A DNA stretch of 64,000 nt from Erythrobacter sp. SD-21 (GCF_000181515.1 NZ_ABCG01000003.1:1-64000), one strand, 5' to 3'; positions 31,952-41,166 are shown, counted from the stretch's first letter. Notes: generated by a model not told the origin, from the letters alone. Numbers and translations are program-made.

Positions 31952-32577
31952 GCCGCCCGCTGATTATCTCCGATTGCGACGAGGTGCTGCTCTACATGGT
32001 CAGCCCCTTCAAGGACTGGCTGGCCGAGACGCAGGGCGTCGAATTTCGCATGAACGGCAACGATTTTTCGCAGGCGCTGCGCTGGCAGGACAGCGGCGAG
32101 GTGCTGGAGCCGGACGAGATCTGGAAGAAACTCGGCCTGTTCTTCGACACCGAGATGTATCGCCAGGACCCGATCCCCGGCGCCATTGAAGGTATTAACA
32201 CGCTGGCGGAGGACGCCGACGTGGTCATCCTCACCAACCTCGTCGACAAGCGCCAGGCGATGCGGGCCGAGCAGCTTGCCGGACATGGCCTCAACGCGCG
32301 GGTTTTCACCAATCAGGGCCCCAAGGGTCCGGCGCTGCAGAACATCCTTGTGGAATACCAGCCCTCCAAGGCGATCTTCATCGACGATCTCGCGCAGCAC
32401 CACCGTTCGGCGCGCGAAACGATTTCCGGTATCACCACATTACACCTGTGCGGCGAACCCATGCTCGCCCCGCTGATCGATTGCGCCCATAGCTCGGGCC
32501 ATGCCGATGCGCGGATCGACAGCTGGGTCGAAGCGCTGCCGTGGTTGCGCCAACAATTGCAGAAGGAAAACGCATGA
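31948..32577 (+). CDS. HAD-superfamily hydrolase-like protein
   Basis: A 209-residue protein. The catalytic DXD-like motif is ISDCDEVLLYMV at the N-terminus. Motif II is VVILTNLVDKRQ, and the metal-binding region is AIFIDDLAQHHRSA, so the HAD fold is complete. The substrate is unknown. Its ATG overlaps the DUF3572 stop and its stop overlaps the RidA-like start (ATGA both times), which supports both boundaries. Confidence 0.82.
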   Translation: MSRPLIISDCDEVLLYMVSPFKDWLAETQGVEFRMNGNDFSQALRWQDSGEVLEPDEIWKKLGLFFDTEMYRQDPIPGAIEGINTLAEDADVVILTNLVDKRQAMRAEQLAGHGLNARVFTNQGPKGPALQNILVEYQPSKAIFIDDLAQHHRSARETISGITTLHLCGEPMLAPLIDCAHSSGHADARIDSWVEALPWLRQQLQKENA

Positions 32578-33032
32578 GCATCGAGGCTAAACTCGAGGAA
32601 CTGGGCATCACCCTGCCCGAAGCGGCGGCGCCGGTTGCCAGCTACCAGCCGCTCGTCGTCTCGAACGACGTGGCGTATATTTCGGGACAGCTGCCCTTCA
32701 TCGACGGCACGCTCGTCACCGGCAAGCTGGGCCAGGACGTGACGCTCGAACGCGGGCAGGAAGCGGCGCGCGCCTGCGGCCTGATGATCCTTGCCCAGCT
32801 GAAGGCCGCGGGCCTGCTCGAGCGGGTGGAGAAAGTCGTGAAGCTCGGCGGCTTCGTCGCCAGTGTGCCTTCCTTCACCGATCAGCCCAAGGTGGTGAAC
32901 GGCACCAGCGATTTGATGGCCGAGGTTTTCGGCGAAGCGGGCCGCCATGCGCGCAGCGCGGTGGGCGTCCCGGTCCTGCCGCTCGACGCTGCGGTCGAGG
33001 TCGACGCGATTGTCGCCCTTCGCCCCGCTTGA
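32574..33032 (+). CDS. RidA/YjgF-family protein
   Basis: A 152-residue RidA-family protein (YjgH/Rid subgroup), likely an enamine/imine deaminase or a related hydrolase. The text YISGQLPFIDGTLVTGKLGQDV, ILAQLKAAGLLERVEKVVKLGGFVAS and HARSAVGVPVLPLDAAVEVDAIV follows the family. The conserved Arg of true RidA (near the end) appears as HARSAVG. It overlaps the HAD gene by 4 bp and the next gene by 23 bp. Confidence 0.88.
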   Translation: MSIEAKLEELGITLPEAAAPVASYQPLVVSNDVAYISGQLPFIDGTLVTGKLGQDVTLERGQEAARACGLMILAQLKAAGLLERVEKVVKLGGFVASVPSFTDQPKVVNGTSDLMAEVFGEAGRHARSAVGVPVLPLDAAVEVDAIVALRPA

Positions 33033-33777
33033 CCGGCTGATCGTCGCCGCTCCCGACCCTGACCGGGTCGGCTGGCTGCGCGACTGGACCTACGCCCACC
33101 GCGGTTTGCACGGGGCGGGCGTGCCCGAAAACTCGCTCGCCGGTTTTGCGCTGGCGGTCGAGCGGGGGATGGGCATCGAATGCGATATCCAGCGCAGCCG
33201 CGATGGCTGCGCCATGCTGGTCCATGACTGGGAGCTGGAGCGCCTGACCGGCGTCCACGGGCCGCTGGCCGAGCACAGCGCCGAGGAACTGGCGCAGATC
33301 GCCTTCCTCGACAGCGAGCACAAGCTGGCGCGGCTCGACGATTTGCTGCCGATTGTTTCGGGGCAGGTGCCGATCCTGATCGAGATCAAGTCGAAGCGCG
33401 GCTACGATGTCCAGCGCAGCTGCCGCGCCGTTGCCGAGGCTCTGGAAGGTTATGTGGGCAAGTATGCGGTGATGAGTTTCGATCCGCGGGTGTGCATCTG
33501 GTTCGCCGAACATGCGCCAGATACGGTGCGAGGTCTCGTCATGCGCGAGGACGAGGTCGGGATGACGCAAAAGGCCTGGCAGCGCCATATCGCGCTGTGG
33601 GCGGCGCGCCCCGAATTCATCGCCTATCATGTAGCCGCCTTGCCAAACCCGATGGTCGCGGCGATGCGGGAGCGTGGGCTGCCGGTGCTGACATGGACCG
33701 TGAACTCGCCGGAATCCCGCGCGCATGGAGGCAGGCACGCCGACGCGCTGGTCGTCGAGGGGGACGGGCTGGCGTGA
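33010..33777 (+). CDS. Glycerophosphodiester phosphodiesterase family protein
   Basis: A 255-residue GDPD-type TIM-barrel phosphodiesterase. Active-site motifs are AHRGLHG with PENSLAGF, the metal pair IECDIQ, and the catalytic LVHDWELERLTG. IEIKSKRG and LTWTVNSPE complete the barrel. No signal peptide is seen, so it is cytosolic. The TTG at 33010, inside the end of the RidA-like gene, gives the usual family start (SPFAPLDRLI). A GTGA overlap links it to the next gene. Confidence 0.88.
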   Translation: MSPFAPLDRLIVAAPDPDRVGWLRDWTYAHRGLHGAGVPENSLAGFALAVERGMGIECDIQRSRDGCAMLVHDWELERLTGVHGPLAEHSAEELAQIAFLDSEHKLARLDDLLPIVSGQVPILIEIKSKRGYDVQRSCRAVAEALEGYVGKYAVMSFDPRVCIWFAEHAPDTVRGLVMREDEVGMTQKAWQRHIALWAARPEFIAYHVAALPNPMVAAMRERGLPVLTWTVNSPESRAHGGRHADALVVEGDGLA

Positions 33778-34910
33778 GCGAGGAGGGTCTGGCCGCGCGC
33801 ATGGCAGGATCGGTCGGAGCTTTCGACCGGTCGGCCTGGAACGCGCTAGCGGGCGACAATCCCTTCATGCGCCACGAATTCCTCACCGCGCTGGAAGACT
33901 CGGCCAGTGTCGGGGCGGGGACCGGTTGGCAGCCCGTGCCGCTGGTAATCTCGAGCGAAGGCGGACCGCCGCTGGCCGCCATGCCCGCCTATGCCAAGGG
34001 GCACAGCCAGGGCGAATATGTTTTCGACCACGCCTTTGCCGATGCCTATGAGCGGGCAGGGGGCAATTACTATCCCAAGCTGCAAATCGCCGCGCCGTTC
34101 ACGCCGGCGACGGGTCCGCGCCTGTTGCTGTCCGATCCCGCGCTGGCTGCGCCCTTGCTGTCGGCGGCCGAGCAGGTGTGCCTGCAGAATGGCTTTTCGT
34201 CCGCCCATGCGACCTTTATCGCGCCGGAGCAGCTCGGGTTTTTCGAGGAGGCGGGCTGGCTGCTGCGAAGCGATATCCAGTTCCACTGGCTCAACCATGA
34301 GTTCGCGACTTTCGACGACTTCCTCGCCACCCTGACTTCGCGCAAGCGCAAGGATCTGCGCAAGGAACGCGCCGCCGCGCAGCAGGGGCTGGAGATCGTC
34401 CGGCTATCGGGCGAGGCAATCCGGCCCGAGCATTGGGACGCCTTCTGGCATTTCTACCAAGATACCGGAGCGAGGAAATGGGGCCAGCCCTACCTCACCC
34501 GTGCAGCCTTCGACCTCTTGGGCGAACGGATGGGCAACAGGATCGTGCTGGTGCTGGCGCTGGAAGAGAGCGAACCGATTGCCGGCGCGCTCAATTTCGT
34601 CGGAGGCGATACGCTCTACGGCCGCTACTGGGGCTGCACGAAGCAGGTTCGCTTCCTGCATTTCGAGCTGTGCTATTACCAGGCGATCGACGTCGCCATT
34701 GAGCTAGGCCTGGCGAAAGTGGAGGCGGGCGCTCAGGGCGGGCACAAGCTCGCCCGCGGATACGAACCGGTCGAGACCGTCTCCGCGCATTGGTTCGCCG
34801 ATCCCGGCTTCCGCGCGGCGGTAGCGGAGTACCTCGAGCGCGAGCGCGAAGGCGTGGCCGCCGACCGCAATTATCTCGAGCGACGAACGCCCTTCCGGAA
34901 AATCGGTTAG
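33774..34910 (+). CDS. FemAB-like / GNAT-fold protein (PF04339 type)
   Basis: A 378-residue protein of the peptidogalycan biosynthesis (FemAB-like) family. Motifs are WNALAGDNPFMRHEFLTALEDS near the start, YVFDHAFADAYERAGGNYYPKLQIA, FHWLNHEFATFDDFLATLTSRKRKDLRKER and GRYWGCTKQVRFLHFELCYYQ. Two GNAT-like halves are expected. The function is uncertain; aminoacyl or acyl transfer is the family prediction. The start is a GTG overlapping the previous stop. It is the last gene of the five-gene chain. Confidence 0.85.
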   Translation: MSEEGLAARMAGSVGAFDRSAWNALAGDNPFMRHEFLTALEDSASVGAGTGWQPVPLVISSEGGPPLAAMPAYAKGHSQGEYVFDHAFADAYERAGGNYYPKLQIAAPFTPATGPRLLLSDPALAAPLLSAAEQVCLQNGFSSAHATFIAPEQLGFFEEAGWLLRSDIQFHWLNHEFATFDDFLATLTSRKRKDLRKERAAAQQGLEIVRLSGEAIRPEHWDAFWHFYQDTGARKWGQPYLTRAAFDLLGERMGNRIVLVLALEESEPIAGALNFVGGDTLYGRYWGCTKQVRFLHFELCYYQAIDVAIELGLAKVEAGAQGGHKLARGYEPVETVSAHWFADPGFRAAVAEYLEREREGVAADRNYLERRTPFRKIG

Positions 34911-34911
34911 G

Positions 34912-35241
34912 TCAGGCAACCTTGCGCGCACCGTCGCTGAGCCATTCGCGCGCCCGGCGCTGGGCCTCGGCGATTTCGCGGGCGGTCATTTCGTCGGAAA
35001 CATCGGCGCGGCACCAGGCGGCTTCCTCATGACCCTTCGATGCGGCGATGTTGAACCACTTGTGCGCCTCGATCATATCGGTGGTGCAGCCGTGGCTGCC
35101 GGTCGAAAAAGCGACGCCCAGATCGTAGAGCGCGTCGATCGAGCCCTTGGCATACTCGTTCAGATATTCCGCAATGGTGACGAGAGCTTCGTCACCCTGT
35201 TCGATACGGCCTTTGCCGCCTTCGATAGCCTTGAGTTGCAT
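34912..35241 (-). CDS. Sel1-repeat small protein
   Basis: A 109-residue protein with about one and a half Sel1-type helical repeats (SIDALYDLGVAFSTGSHGCT, DMIEAHKWFNIAASKGHEEAAWCR) and a charged C-terminus. Such proteins act as scaffolds, often in alphaproteobacterial signalling. A purine-rich GGGGGAG precedes the ATG at 35241. Its stop abuts the end of the FemAB-like gene (one base between), so the two converge without a terminator. Confidence 0.8.
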   Translation of the reverse strand: MQLKAIEGGKGRIEQGDEALVTIAEYLNEYAKGSIDALYDLGVAFSTGSHGCTTDMIEAHKWFNIAASKGHEEAAWCRADVSDEMTAREIAEAQRRAREWLSDGARKVA

Positions 35242-35533
35242 GTCACAAACTCCCCCAAATTCCTGCCGACCCCCCGCCGACAAGACTTAAATTCGGCGCT
35301 TATGGTCAATAATTGGTTAACGCGGATCGCAACTAATTGCGGATAGGCCGCGCGCGGTAGGCTGCGCTTAATGTGTCACAGGCTATAGAGATTTCCGGAA
35401 ACCCGCTTGCGGGGGTCCGGCGGCCTCCGTATAGGCCGCGCCATCGGGGCGTCGCGGGTACCGGAAAAATCCGGGCCGGCGGGAAGTGCGGCGCTCCGTT
35501 CGATGAGGATTGGGAAGAAGGGTACCAGGCTCA

Positions 35534-35992
35534 ATGGCCACCATGGCATCGAATGTTTCCGAAAAGCTCGCCAAGGCGAAAGCCGCCGTCGACCCCGATT
35601 ATACGCCGTCGGACGACGAAGAATATATGGGCGACAAGCAGCTCGATTACTTCCGCATGCTGCTGCTCGACTGGAAAAAGTCGATCCACGATGCGGCGGG
35701 GCAGACCCTGCAATCCCTGCAGGACGGACCGATCCGCGAGCCCGATCTTAACGATCGCGCCTCCTCCGAAACCGACTGGGGCATAGAGCTGCGCACGCGC
35801 GATCGTCAGCGCAAGCTCATCTCCAAGATCGATTCCGCGCTGCGCCGTATCGACCAGGGCGAATACGGCTGGTGCGAAGTGACGGGCGATCCCATCGGCC
35901 TGCGCCGCCTGATCGCGCGCCCGGTCGCCACTATGACCGTCGAAGCGCAGGAAGCGCACGAACGCCGCGAGAAGATTTCGCGCGACGATTGA
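35534..35992 (+). CDS. dksA: RNA polymerase-binding factor DksA (single-cysteine type)
   Basis: A 152-residue DksA/TraR protein. The coiled-coil tip (DLNDRASSETDWGIELRTRDRQRKLISKIDSAL) includes the acidic residues that reach the RNA polymerase channel. The C-terminal zinc-finger region GEYGWCEVTGDPIGLRRLIARP has only one of the four cysteines, as in other alphaproteobacterial DksA proteins that fold without zinc. It mediates the ppGpp response. An alternative ATG lies three codons downstream. The 292-bp region upstream has no gene and includes a GGTTAACG motif at about 35316. Confidence 0.9.
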   Translation: MATMASNVSEKLAKAKAAVDPDYTPSDDEEYMGDKQLDYFRMLLLDWKKSIHDAAGQTLQSLQDGPIREPDLNDRASSETDWGIELRTRDRQRKLISKIDSALRRIDQGEYGWCEVTGDPIGLRRLIARPVATMTVEAQEAHERREKISRDD

Positions 35993-36109
35993 AGGCTTGT
36001 TCGGAAAGGTTAGCGAATTAACCTTGTTAGCCAACCAATGCTTATCATTCTTCGCTCTATGGTCGTTGCCTAGGCTCCGGACTCGGTAACGCAACAGGAA
36101 GCGGTAAAA

Positions 36110-36478
36110 ATGACTTCCATCGATACACGGAATATGAAGCGGGAGAGCCTGTTGATGATGGCGGACGTCTGTCTCGACGGCAGCGCGCAGTCGGCACGTG
36201 TCAAGGTTCGCAATCTCTCGAATGCCGGGATGATGGTCGAGGGGCCCTTGGTGGCCGCTACCGGCCAGCGGGTCGTGGTGACCCTCAAGCAGATCGGCAG
36301 CGTTGGCGGTCGGATCGCATGGACGCAGAGCGCACGGGTCGGCATCTCCTTCGACGAACCTGTCGATTCCAGCAAAGCGCGTACAAAACTGATCGGCGAA
36401 ATGCCGGAAGCGCCGCGTTATGCGCGCCCCGCTGTTGCACCTGAAGAGCCCAGCCCGTGGACCGCGCGTAAAATCTGA
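36110..36478 (+). CDS. PilZ-domain protein
   Basis: A 122-residue protein with a PilZ domain (about residues 10-95): a helix, KVRNLSNAGMMVEGP and GRIAWTQSARVGISFDEPV. The RxxxR and DxSxxG elements of c-di-GMP binders are incomplete (MKRES and NLSNAG), so ligand binding is uncertain. The upstream region at 36009-36024 has an inverted repeat GGTTA...TAACC that resembles a CtrA-type half-site pair. Confidence 0.82.
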   Translation: MTSIDTRNMKRESLLMMADVCLDGSAQSARVKVRNLSNAGMMVEGPLVAATGQRVVVTLKQIGSVGGRIAWTQSARVGISFDEPVDSSKARTKLIGEMPEAPRYARPAVAPEEPSPWTARKI

Positions 36479-36528
36479 CTACGCGTGCGCCTTGCGCGAA
36501 GCATGCGGGGTGCTAATCCGACCCATCC

Positions 36529-37992
36529 ATGCTTCGTCGCCTGACCGCCCTTGCTACCTGCTTTCTGCTCACTGCCTGCGGGAGTGGAGCCGACGACGGG
36601 GTGGTCGATGTCGCCTATATCGGCGATGCGGCCAGCCTGTACTCCTCCGGCGTCGAACTTTCGCCCGGTGCGCGCCTGATGCGGTCGGCACAACGGCAGG
36701 GCCTAGTGCGCTTCAACGCAAGCGGTGAGGTGATCCCGGCGCTCGCCGAACGCTGGATCGTTACCGACGATGGTCGAAGCTATATTTTCCGGATCAACGA
36801 ATTCGACCTGCCCGACGGCACGCGCCTCAGTGCGGGCGCGGTGGCGCAGGAACTCAACCGCACTCGCACCCGCCTGGCCGGGACCAGCCTCGGCCTCGAT
36901 CTTGCCAAGGTGTCCGACATCAGGGCGATGACGGGCCGCGTGATCGAAATCCGATTGCGCAGCCCGATGCCGGGTTTTCTCAGCCTGCTCGCCCAGCCCG
37001 AACTGGGGGTGGCCCTGCGCGAGGCCGATGCGGGACCTATGGTCGCGCGGATCGAGGACGGGGTAGCGCTGCTCTCCGCAATGCCACCCGAACAGCGCGG
37101 CCTGTCGGCGCAGGAAGACTGGGAAGGGCTAGTCAGCGAGGTCCACGTATCGGCCTTCGAAGCGCAGGAAGCGGCGCGGGCCTTTTCGCAAGGCCGGGTC
37201 GACATCATCCTCGGCGGACATCTCGAGAGCCTGCCGCTCGCAATCACCGGCGCCTTGTCGCGCGGGACAGTCCGGCTGGATTCGGCGATCGGCCTGTTCG
37301 GTATCGACGTCGTCCGTCCCGAGGGCTTTCTCGCCTCGCCGTCAAACCGCGAGGCGCTGGCAATGGCTATCGACCGGTCCACCCTGCTGACGCAATTCAA
37401 TGTCGGCGGATGGACCGGATCGACACGGATCGTGACCGGAGGGCTTCCGGGTGACGACGGAGGGGTGGACGAGCGCTGGGAAAACCTTTCGCTGGAACAG
37501 CGCCGCGCCCGTGCGCGCGCCGTCGTGCAGCAATGGCAAGCGGCGTCGGGAGCCTCTCCCTCGCTTTCGATAGCTCTCCCGCAAGGGCCGGGCGCGCGCT
37601 TCCTGTTCGAGGCGCTTGCCCGGGATTTCACGGCCGTTGGCGTCACTCTTCGCCGTGCTTCCACGAACGAGCCCGTGGATTTGCGCCTGCGCGACACGGT
37701 TGCCCGCTACGCCGGGGCGCGCTGGTACCTGAACCAGTTCAATTGCGAGCTGTCCGCCCCCGTCTGCTCGCCTGACACCGATTTTCTCGTCCAGCTCTCG
37801 CTCGACGCGGCCGACCCGGCCGAAGAGGCCTCCTACCTATCCGAAGCGGAGCAGACGTTGACTGCAACCAATCTCTACATTCCGCTCGGCAATCCCATTC
37901 GCTGGTCGCAGGTGCGCGCCGGGGTCGAGGGGTTTGCCGAAAACAGCTGGGCTTTCCATCCCTTGTTCCCGCTCTCGCGTGCCCCCATCTAG
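36529..37992 (+). CDS. Extracellular solute-binding lipoprotein (SBP_bac_5, peptide-type)
   Basis: A 487-residue lipoprotein: signal peptide with lipobox LLTAC (Cys17). The family pattern is LSPGARLMRSAQRQGLVRFNASGEVIPALAERWIVTDDGRSYIFRI and, later, SPSNREALAMAIDRSTLL. It binds peptides, nickel or other ligands for an ABC importer, but no permease or ATPase gene is adjacent, so it is an orphan here. It precedes the DUF4112 gene by 5 bp. Confidence 0.85.
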   Translation: MLRRLTALATCFLLTACGSGADDGVVDVAYIGDAASLYSSGVELSPGARLMRSAQRQGLVRFNASGEVIPALAERWIVTDDGRSYIFRINEFDLPDGTRLSAGAVAQELNRTRTRLAGTSLGLDLAKVSDIRAMTGRVIEIRLRSPMPGFLSLLAQPELGVALREADAGPMVARIEDGVALLSAMPPEQRGLSAQEDWEGLVSEVHVSAFEAQEAARAFSQGRVDIILGGHLESLPLAITGALSRGTVRLDSAIGLFGIDVVRPEGFLASPSNREALAMAIDRSTLLTQFNVGGWTGSTRIVTGGLPGDDGGVDERWENLSLEQRRARARAVVQQWQAASGASPSLSIALPQGPGARFLFEALARDFTAVGVTLRRASTNEPVDLRLRDTVARYAGARWYLNQFNCELSAPVCSPDTDFLVQLSLDAADPAEEASYLSEAEQTLTATNLYIPLGNPIRWSQVRAGVEGFAENSWAFHPLFPLSRAPI

Positions 37993-37997
37993 GGTTT

Positions 37998-38468
37998 ATG
38001 GAAGACAATCGCCTCACGCCGATCGAACCGGAAACTTCGCGACAGGAGGGTTTCGGACCGCAGGGCCAGACCGGCCCGCTGCGCTTCGATTTTCCGACCG
38101 GAAACGATCCCCAGTCGGTCCGCCGTAGGATCGAAGCGATGGAGATGATCCTCGAGCGCAGCATGGTCCTGCCCGGCACGAATTATCGCATCGGTCTCGA
38201 CACCATTGTCGGCCTCGTGCCGGTCGTCGGCGATATCATCACCGCAGTCATGGGCAGTTACCTCGTCTGGGAAGCGCGCAATCTCGGCCTCCCGAAATGG
38301 AAGCTGTGGCACATGATGGGGCGCATCGGGCTCGACACGGCGGTCGGCTCGGTGCCGGTGGTCGGCGATGCCTTCGACCTGATGTACCGATCCAACAGCA
38401 GGAACCTGAAGACAGTCAAGAGGCATCTCGACAAGCATCACCCCGAAACGAAGGTTATCGACCAGTAG
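37998..38468 (+). CDS. DUF4112 membrane protein
   Basis: A 156-residue protein with the DUF4112 repeat: YRIGLDTIVGLVPVVGDIITAVMGSYLVW and a second GRIGLDTAVGSVPVVGDAFDLMYRSN, the two halves of a re-entrant or hairpin membrane module. The N-terminus is soluble and charged. Function unknown. It lies 5 bp after the solute-binding gene and 37 bp before kynA. Confidence 0.85.
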   Translation: MEDNRLTPIEPETSRQEGFGPQGQTGPLRFDFPTGNDPQSVRRRIEAMEMILERSMVLPGTNYRIGLDTIVGLVPVVGDIITAVMGSYLVWEARNLGLPKWKLWHMMGRIGLDTAVGSVPVVGDAFDLMYRSNSRNLKTVKRHLDKHHPETKVIDQ

Positions 38469-38505
38469 TTTCATTGGTGACCAAGGCACGCTAGGGCTCT
38501 CGCCC

Positions 38506-39297
38506 ATGGCATCCGACGTTACTTATTCGAGCTATCTCGACCTCGACCGTATCCTCTCGGCGCAGCATCCGGCCAGCGATGCGCATGACGAGATGCTCTT
38601 CATCATCGTACACCAGGCGAGCGAGCTGTGGCTCAAGCTGTGCCTGCACGAGCTGTTCGAAGCGCGCGAATGCATTCAGGCCAACAGGCTGCGCCCCTCT
38701 TTCAAGATGCTCGCGCGCGTAGCTCGTGCGCAGGGTCAGTTGATCCAGAGCTGGGATGTGCTCAGCACGATGACGCCGCATGATTACTCAACGATCCGCC
38801 CGTTTCTCGGGGGCTCGAGCGGGTTCCAGAGCGCGCAGTACCGAATGATGGAATTCCTTCTCGGCGGGCGCAATCCCGACATGATCACTATGCATGAAGC
38901 TGTTCCCGAAGTCGCCAAGGCCCTTCGAAAGGAGCTCACACGCAAGAGCATCTATGCCGAGGCGATCGCGCTGCTCGCGCGGCGTGGCTTCGCTATTCCA
39001 AAGGAAGTTCTGGAGCGCGACCATGGTTCGGCATGGGAACATTCGCCCGAGGTCGAGGCGGCTTGGGCCGAAATTTATCGCGACCCGAAGGAATATTGGG
39101 ATCTCTATGAACTTGCTGAAAAGCTGGTCGATCTCGAATACCATTTCCAGCGCTGGCGCTTCGGGCATCTGAAGACGGTCGAACGGATCATCGGCTTTAA
39201 GAAGGGCACGGGCGGGACACCGGGCGTGCCCTATCTCGCGGGGGTGCTCAAAGCTGCCTTCTTCCCTGAATTGCTGAGCGTGAGGACCGCGCTGTGA
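38506..39297 (+). CDS. kynA: Tryptophan 2,3-dioxygenase
   Basis: A 263-residue heme enzyme opening the tryptophan ring to N-formylkynurenine, the first step of the kynurenine pathway. Family segments are TYSSYLDLDRILSAQHP, DEMLFIIVHQASELWLKLCLHEL (with the substrate-side His), and YHFQRWRFGHLKTVERIIGFKKGTGGTPGVPYL with the proximal heme His. Its stop overlaps the GTG of kynB. With kynB and kynU it forms a three-gene operon producing anthranilate. Confidence 0.95.
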   Translation: MASDVTYSSYLDLDRILSAQHPASDAHDEMLFIIVHQASELWLKLCLHELFEARECIQANRLRPSFKMLARVARAQGQLIQSWDVLSTMTPHDYSTIRPFLGGSSGFQSAQYRMMEFLLGGRNPDMITMHEAVPEVAKALRKELTRKSIYAEAIALLARRGFAIPKEVLERDHGSAWEHSPEVEAAWAEIYRDPKEYWDLYELAEKLVDLEYHFQRWRFGHLKTVERIIGFKKGTGGTPGVPYLAGVLKAAFFPELLSVRTAL

Positions 39298-39941
39298 GCA
39301 GTTGGAGAAGCACCCGCCGCATCTGGGACATCAGCCAGGTCCTGCGCGCCGGTCTCCCCGTGTGGCCGGGCGATACCGCATTTGCGTTTGAGCGGACGTG
39401 GCGGATGGACGAAGGCTCGCCGGTCAATGTCGGCCGGATGACCATGAGCACGCATTCCGGCACGCATGCCGACGCGCCGCTGCATTACGCTGAAGACGGG
39501 TTGGACGCCGCCGGCATGGAACTCGATCCCTATATCGGCACCTGCCTCGTGGTCGATGCGCGCGGCGTGTCGGGCGAGGTGGACGTTGCCGATCTTCCGC
39601 ATATCGAGAGCGTCGACCGTGTGCTCTTCCGCACTTGGGACGCATTCCCGCACGCGCAATGGCGCAGCGACTGGTTGCCGATTGCCGCCGAGACGGTGGA
39701 GTGGCTCGCGCTGCAGGGCGTAAGGCTGATCGGCACCGACGCGCCGAGCGTCGACCCGCAGGAAAGCAAGACGATGGACGCGCATCACGCGGTGCTCAAA
39801 CACGACATGCGCATCCTCGAAGGGCTGGTCCTCGATAATGTGCCGGAGGGCCAGTACGAATTGGTCGCCCTGCCATTGAAGGTCGGCGGCGGCGATGCAG
39901 GGCTATGCCGCGCGATCCTGCGGGAGTTACCCGATGCTTGA
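39294..39941 (+). CDS. kynB: Kynurenine formamidase (cyclase-type)
   Basis: A 215-residue metal-dependent hydrolase converting N-formylkynurenine to kynurenine. It opens WDISQVLRAGLPVWPGDTAF and has the zinc/manganese motif HSGTHADAPLHY, then DAPSVDPQESKTMDAHHAVLKHDMRILEGL. The GTG start overlaps the kynA stop (GTGA). It ends inside the first codons of kynU (8-bp overlap). Confidence 0.95.
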   Translation: MSSWRSTRRIWDISQVLRAGLPVWPGDTAFAFERTWRMDEGSPVNVGRMTMSTHSGTHADAPLHYAEDGLDAAGMELDPYIGTCLVVDARGVSGEVDVADLPHIESVDRVLFRTWDAFPHAQWRSDWLPIAAETVEWLALQGVRLIGTDAPSVDPQESKTMDAHHAVLKHDMRILEGLVLDNVPEGQYELVALPLKVGGGDAGLCRAILRELPDA

Positions 39942-41166
39942 CCGCGCACAAGTCCTCGATGCGGGCGATCCGCTGGCCGTCTATCGCGAGAGCTTCGATC
40001 TGCCCGAGAGCGTGATTTACCTTGATGGCAATTCGCTCGGCTGCCTGCCCAAGGCGACGGCAGGGCGGCTGGAGGAGGTGGTGCGCGAGGAATGGGGCCG
40101 CGATCTCATTCGCAGCTGGAACACCGCAGGGTGGATCGACCTGCCCGCCAGGGTCGGCGGCAAGATTGCTCCGCTGATCGGAGCCAAGCATCATGAAGTC
40201 ATCGTCGCCGACAGCGTTTCGGTGAACCTGTTCAAGCTCATTTCCGCAGCCTTGGCGATGCAAGCGAAAAAGCATGGAGCGGGTCGCAAGATTGTGCTGA
40301 GCGAACCGGGGAATTTTCCGACCGACATCTACATGATCCAGGGGCTGGAGAGCCAAGGGCTTGCAACACGGCGGCTGGCCGCGCGCGAGCAGATCCATGC
40401 AGCGCTGAACGAGGACGTGGCGCTGTTGCTGCTCACCCATGCGCATTACAAAACCGGCGAACTCTTCGACATGGTCGAGCTCACCCGCGCTGCGCATGAA
40501 GCGGGCGCGCTGGTGCTGTGGGACCTGTCGCATTCGGGCGGCGCGCTGCCGGTGGACCTCAACGCTTGCGAGGCCGATTTTGCAGTCGGTTGCGGCTACA
40601 AATACCTGAACGGCGGCCCCGGCGCGCCCGCTTACGCCTTCGTCGCAGAACGGCACCTGGAGGCAGCAGAACAACCCCTGAGTGGCTGGATGGGGCACGC
40701 AGCGCCCTTCGCCTTCAGCGACGATTACACGCCCGCGCCCGGCATCGAACGGCTGCTCTGCGGCACGCCCGGAATCCTCGGGCTCTCCGCGCTGGAGGTC
40801 GGCGTCGACCTCATCGCCGAGATCGGCGTCGAAAACCTTTACGCCAAGTCGCAGAAACTGTCCGAATTCTTCCGCCAGTGCCTGGCCGAGCGCGGCATCG
40901 ACCTCGAACTCGTCAGCCCGACCGACCCGGCGCAGCGCGGTAGCCAGCTGTCCTTCCGTCACGAGCAGGCCTACGCGATCTGCCAGGCCCTCATCGCGCG
41001 CGGCGTGATCGGCGATTTTCGCGATCCCGACATCCTGCGCTTCGGCTTCGCGCCCGCCTATTTGCGTTTTGCCGACATGGCCGAAGCCGCGCGTCACCTT
41101 GGCGAAGTGCTCGAAAGCGGGGAGTGGCAGCGCGAGGAATTTCGGACACGACCGATAGTTACTTGA
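39934..41166 (+). CDS. kynU: Kynureninase
   Basis: A 410-residue PLP enzyme cleaving kynurenine to anthranilate and alanine. Motifs are YLDGNSLGCLPKAT, RSWNTAGWIDLP, the aspartate in LWDLSHSGGALPVDLN and the Schiff-base lysine in VGCGYKYLNGGPGAPAY. CGGGAG before the ATG and the 8-bp overlap fix the start. Anthranilate could be recycled or degraded; no degradation gene is in the window. Confidence 0.95.
   Translation: MLDRAQVLDAGDPLAVYRESFDLPESVIYLDGNSLGCLPKATAGRLEEVVREEWGRDLIRSWNTAGWIDLPARVGGKIAPLIGAKHHEVIVADSVSVNLFKLISAALAMQAKKHGAGRKIVLSEPGNFPTDIYMIQGLESQGLATRRLAAREQIHAALNEDVALLLLTHAHYKTGELFDMVELTRAAHEAGALVLWDLSHSGGALPVDLNACEADFAVGCGYKYLNGGPGAPAYAFVAERHLEAAEQPLSGWMGHAAPFAFSDDYTPAPGIERLLCGTPGILGLSALEVGVDLIAEIGVENLYAKSQKLSEFFRQCLAERGIDLELVSPTDPAQRGSQLSFRHEQAYAICQALIARGVIGDFRDPDILRFGFAPAYLRFADMAEAARHLGEVLESGEWQREEFRTRPIVT

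Noticed and set aside
36001..36060. Full CtrA consensus site before the PilZ gene
   Set aside because: The TTAG/TTAA elements have the wrong spacing for TTAA-N7-TTAA; only a half-site pair is noted.
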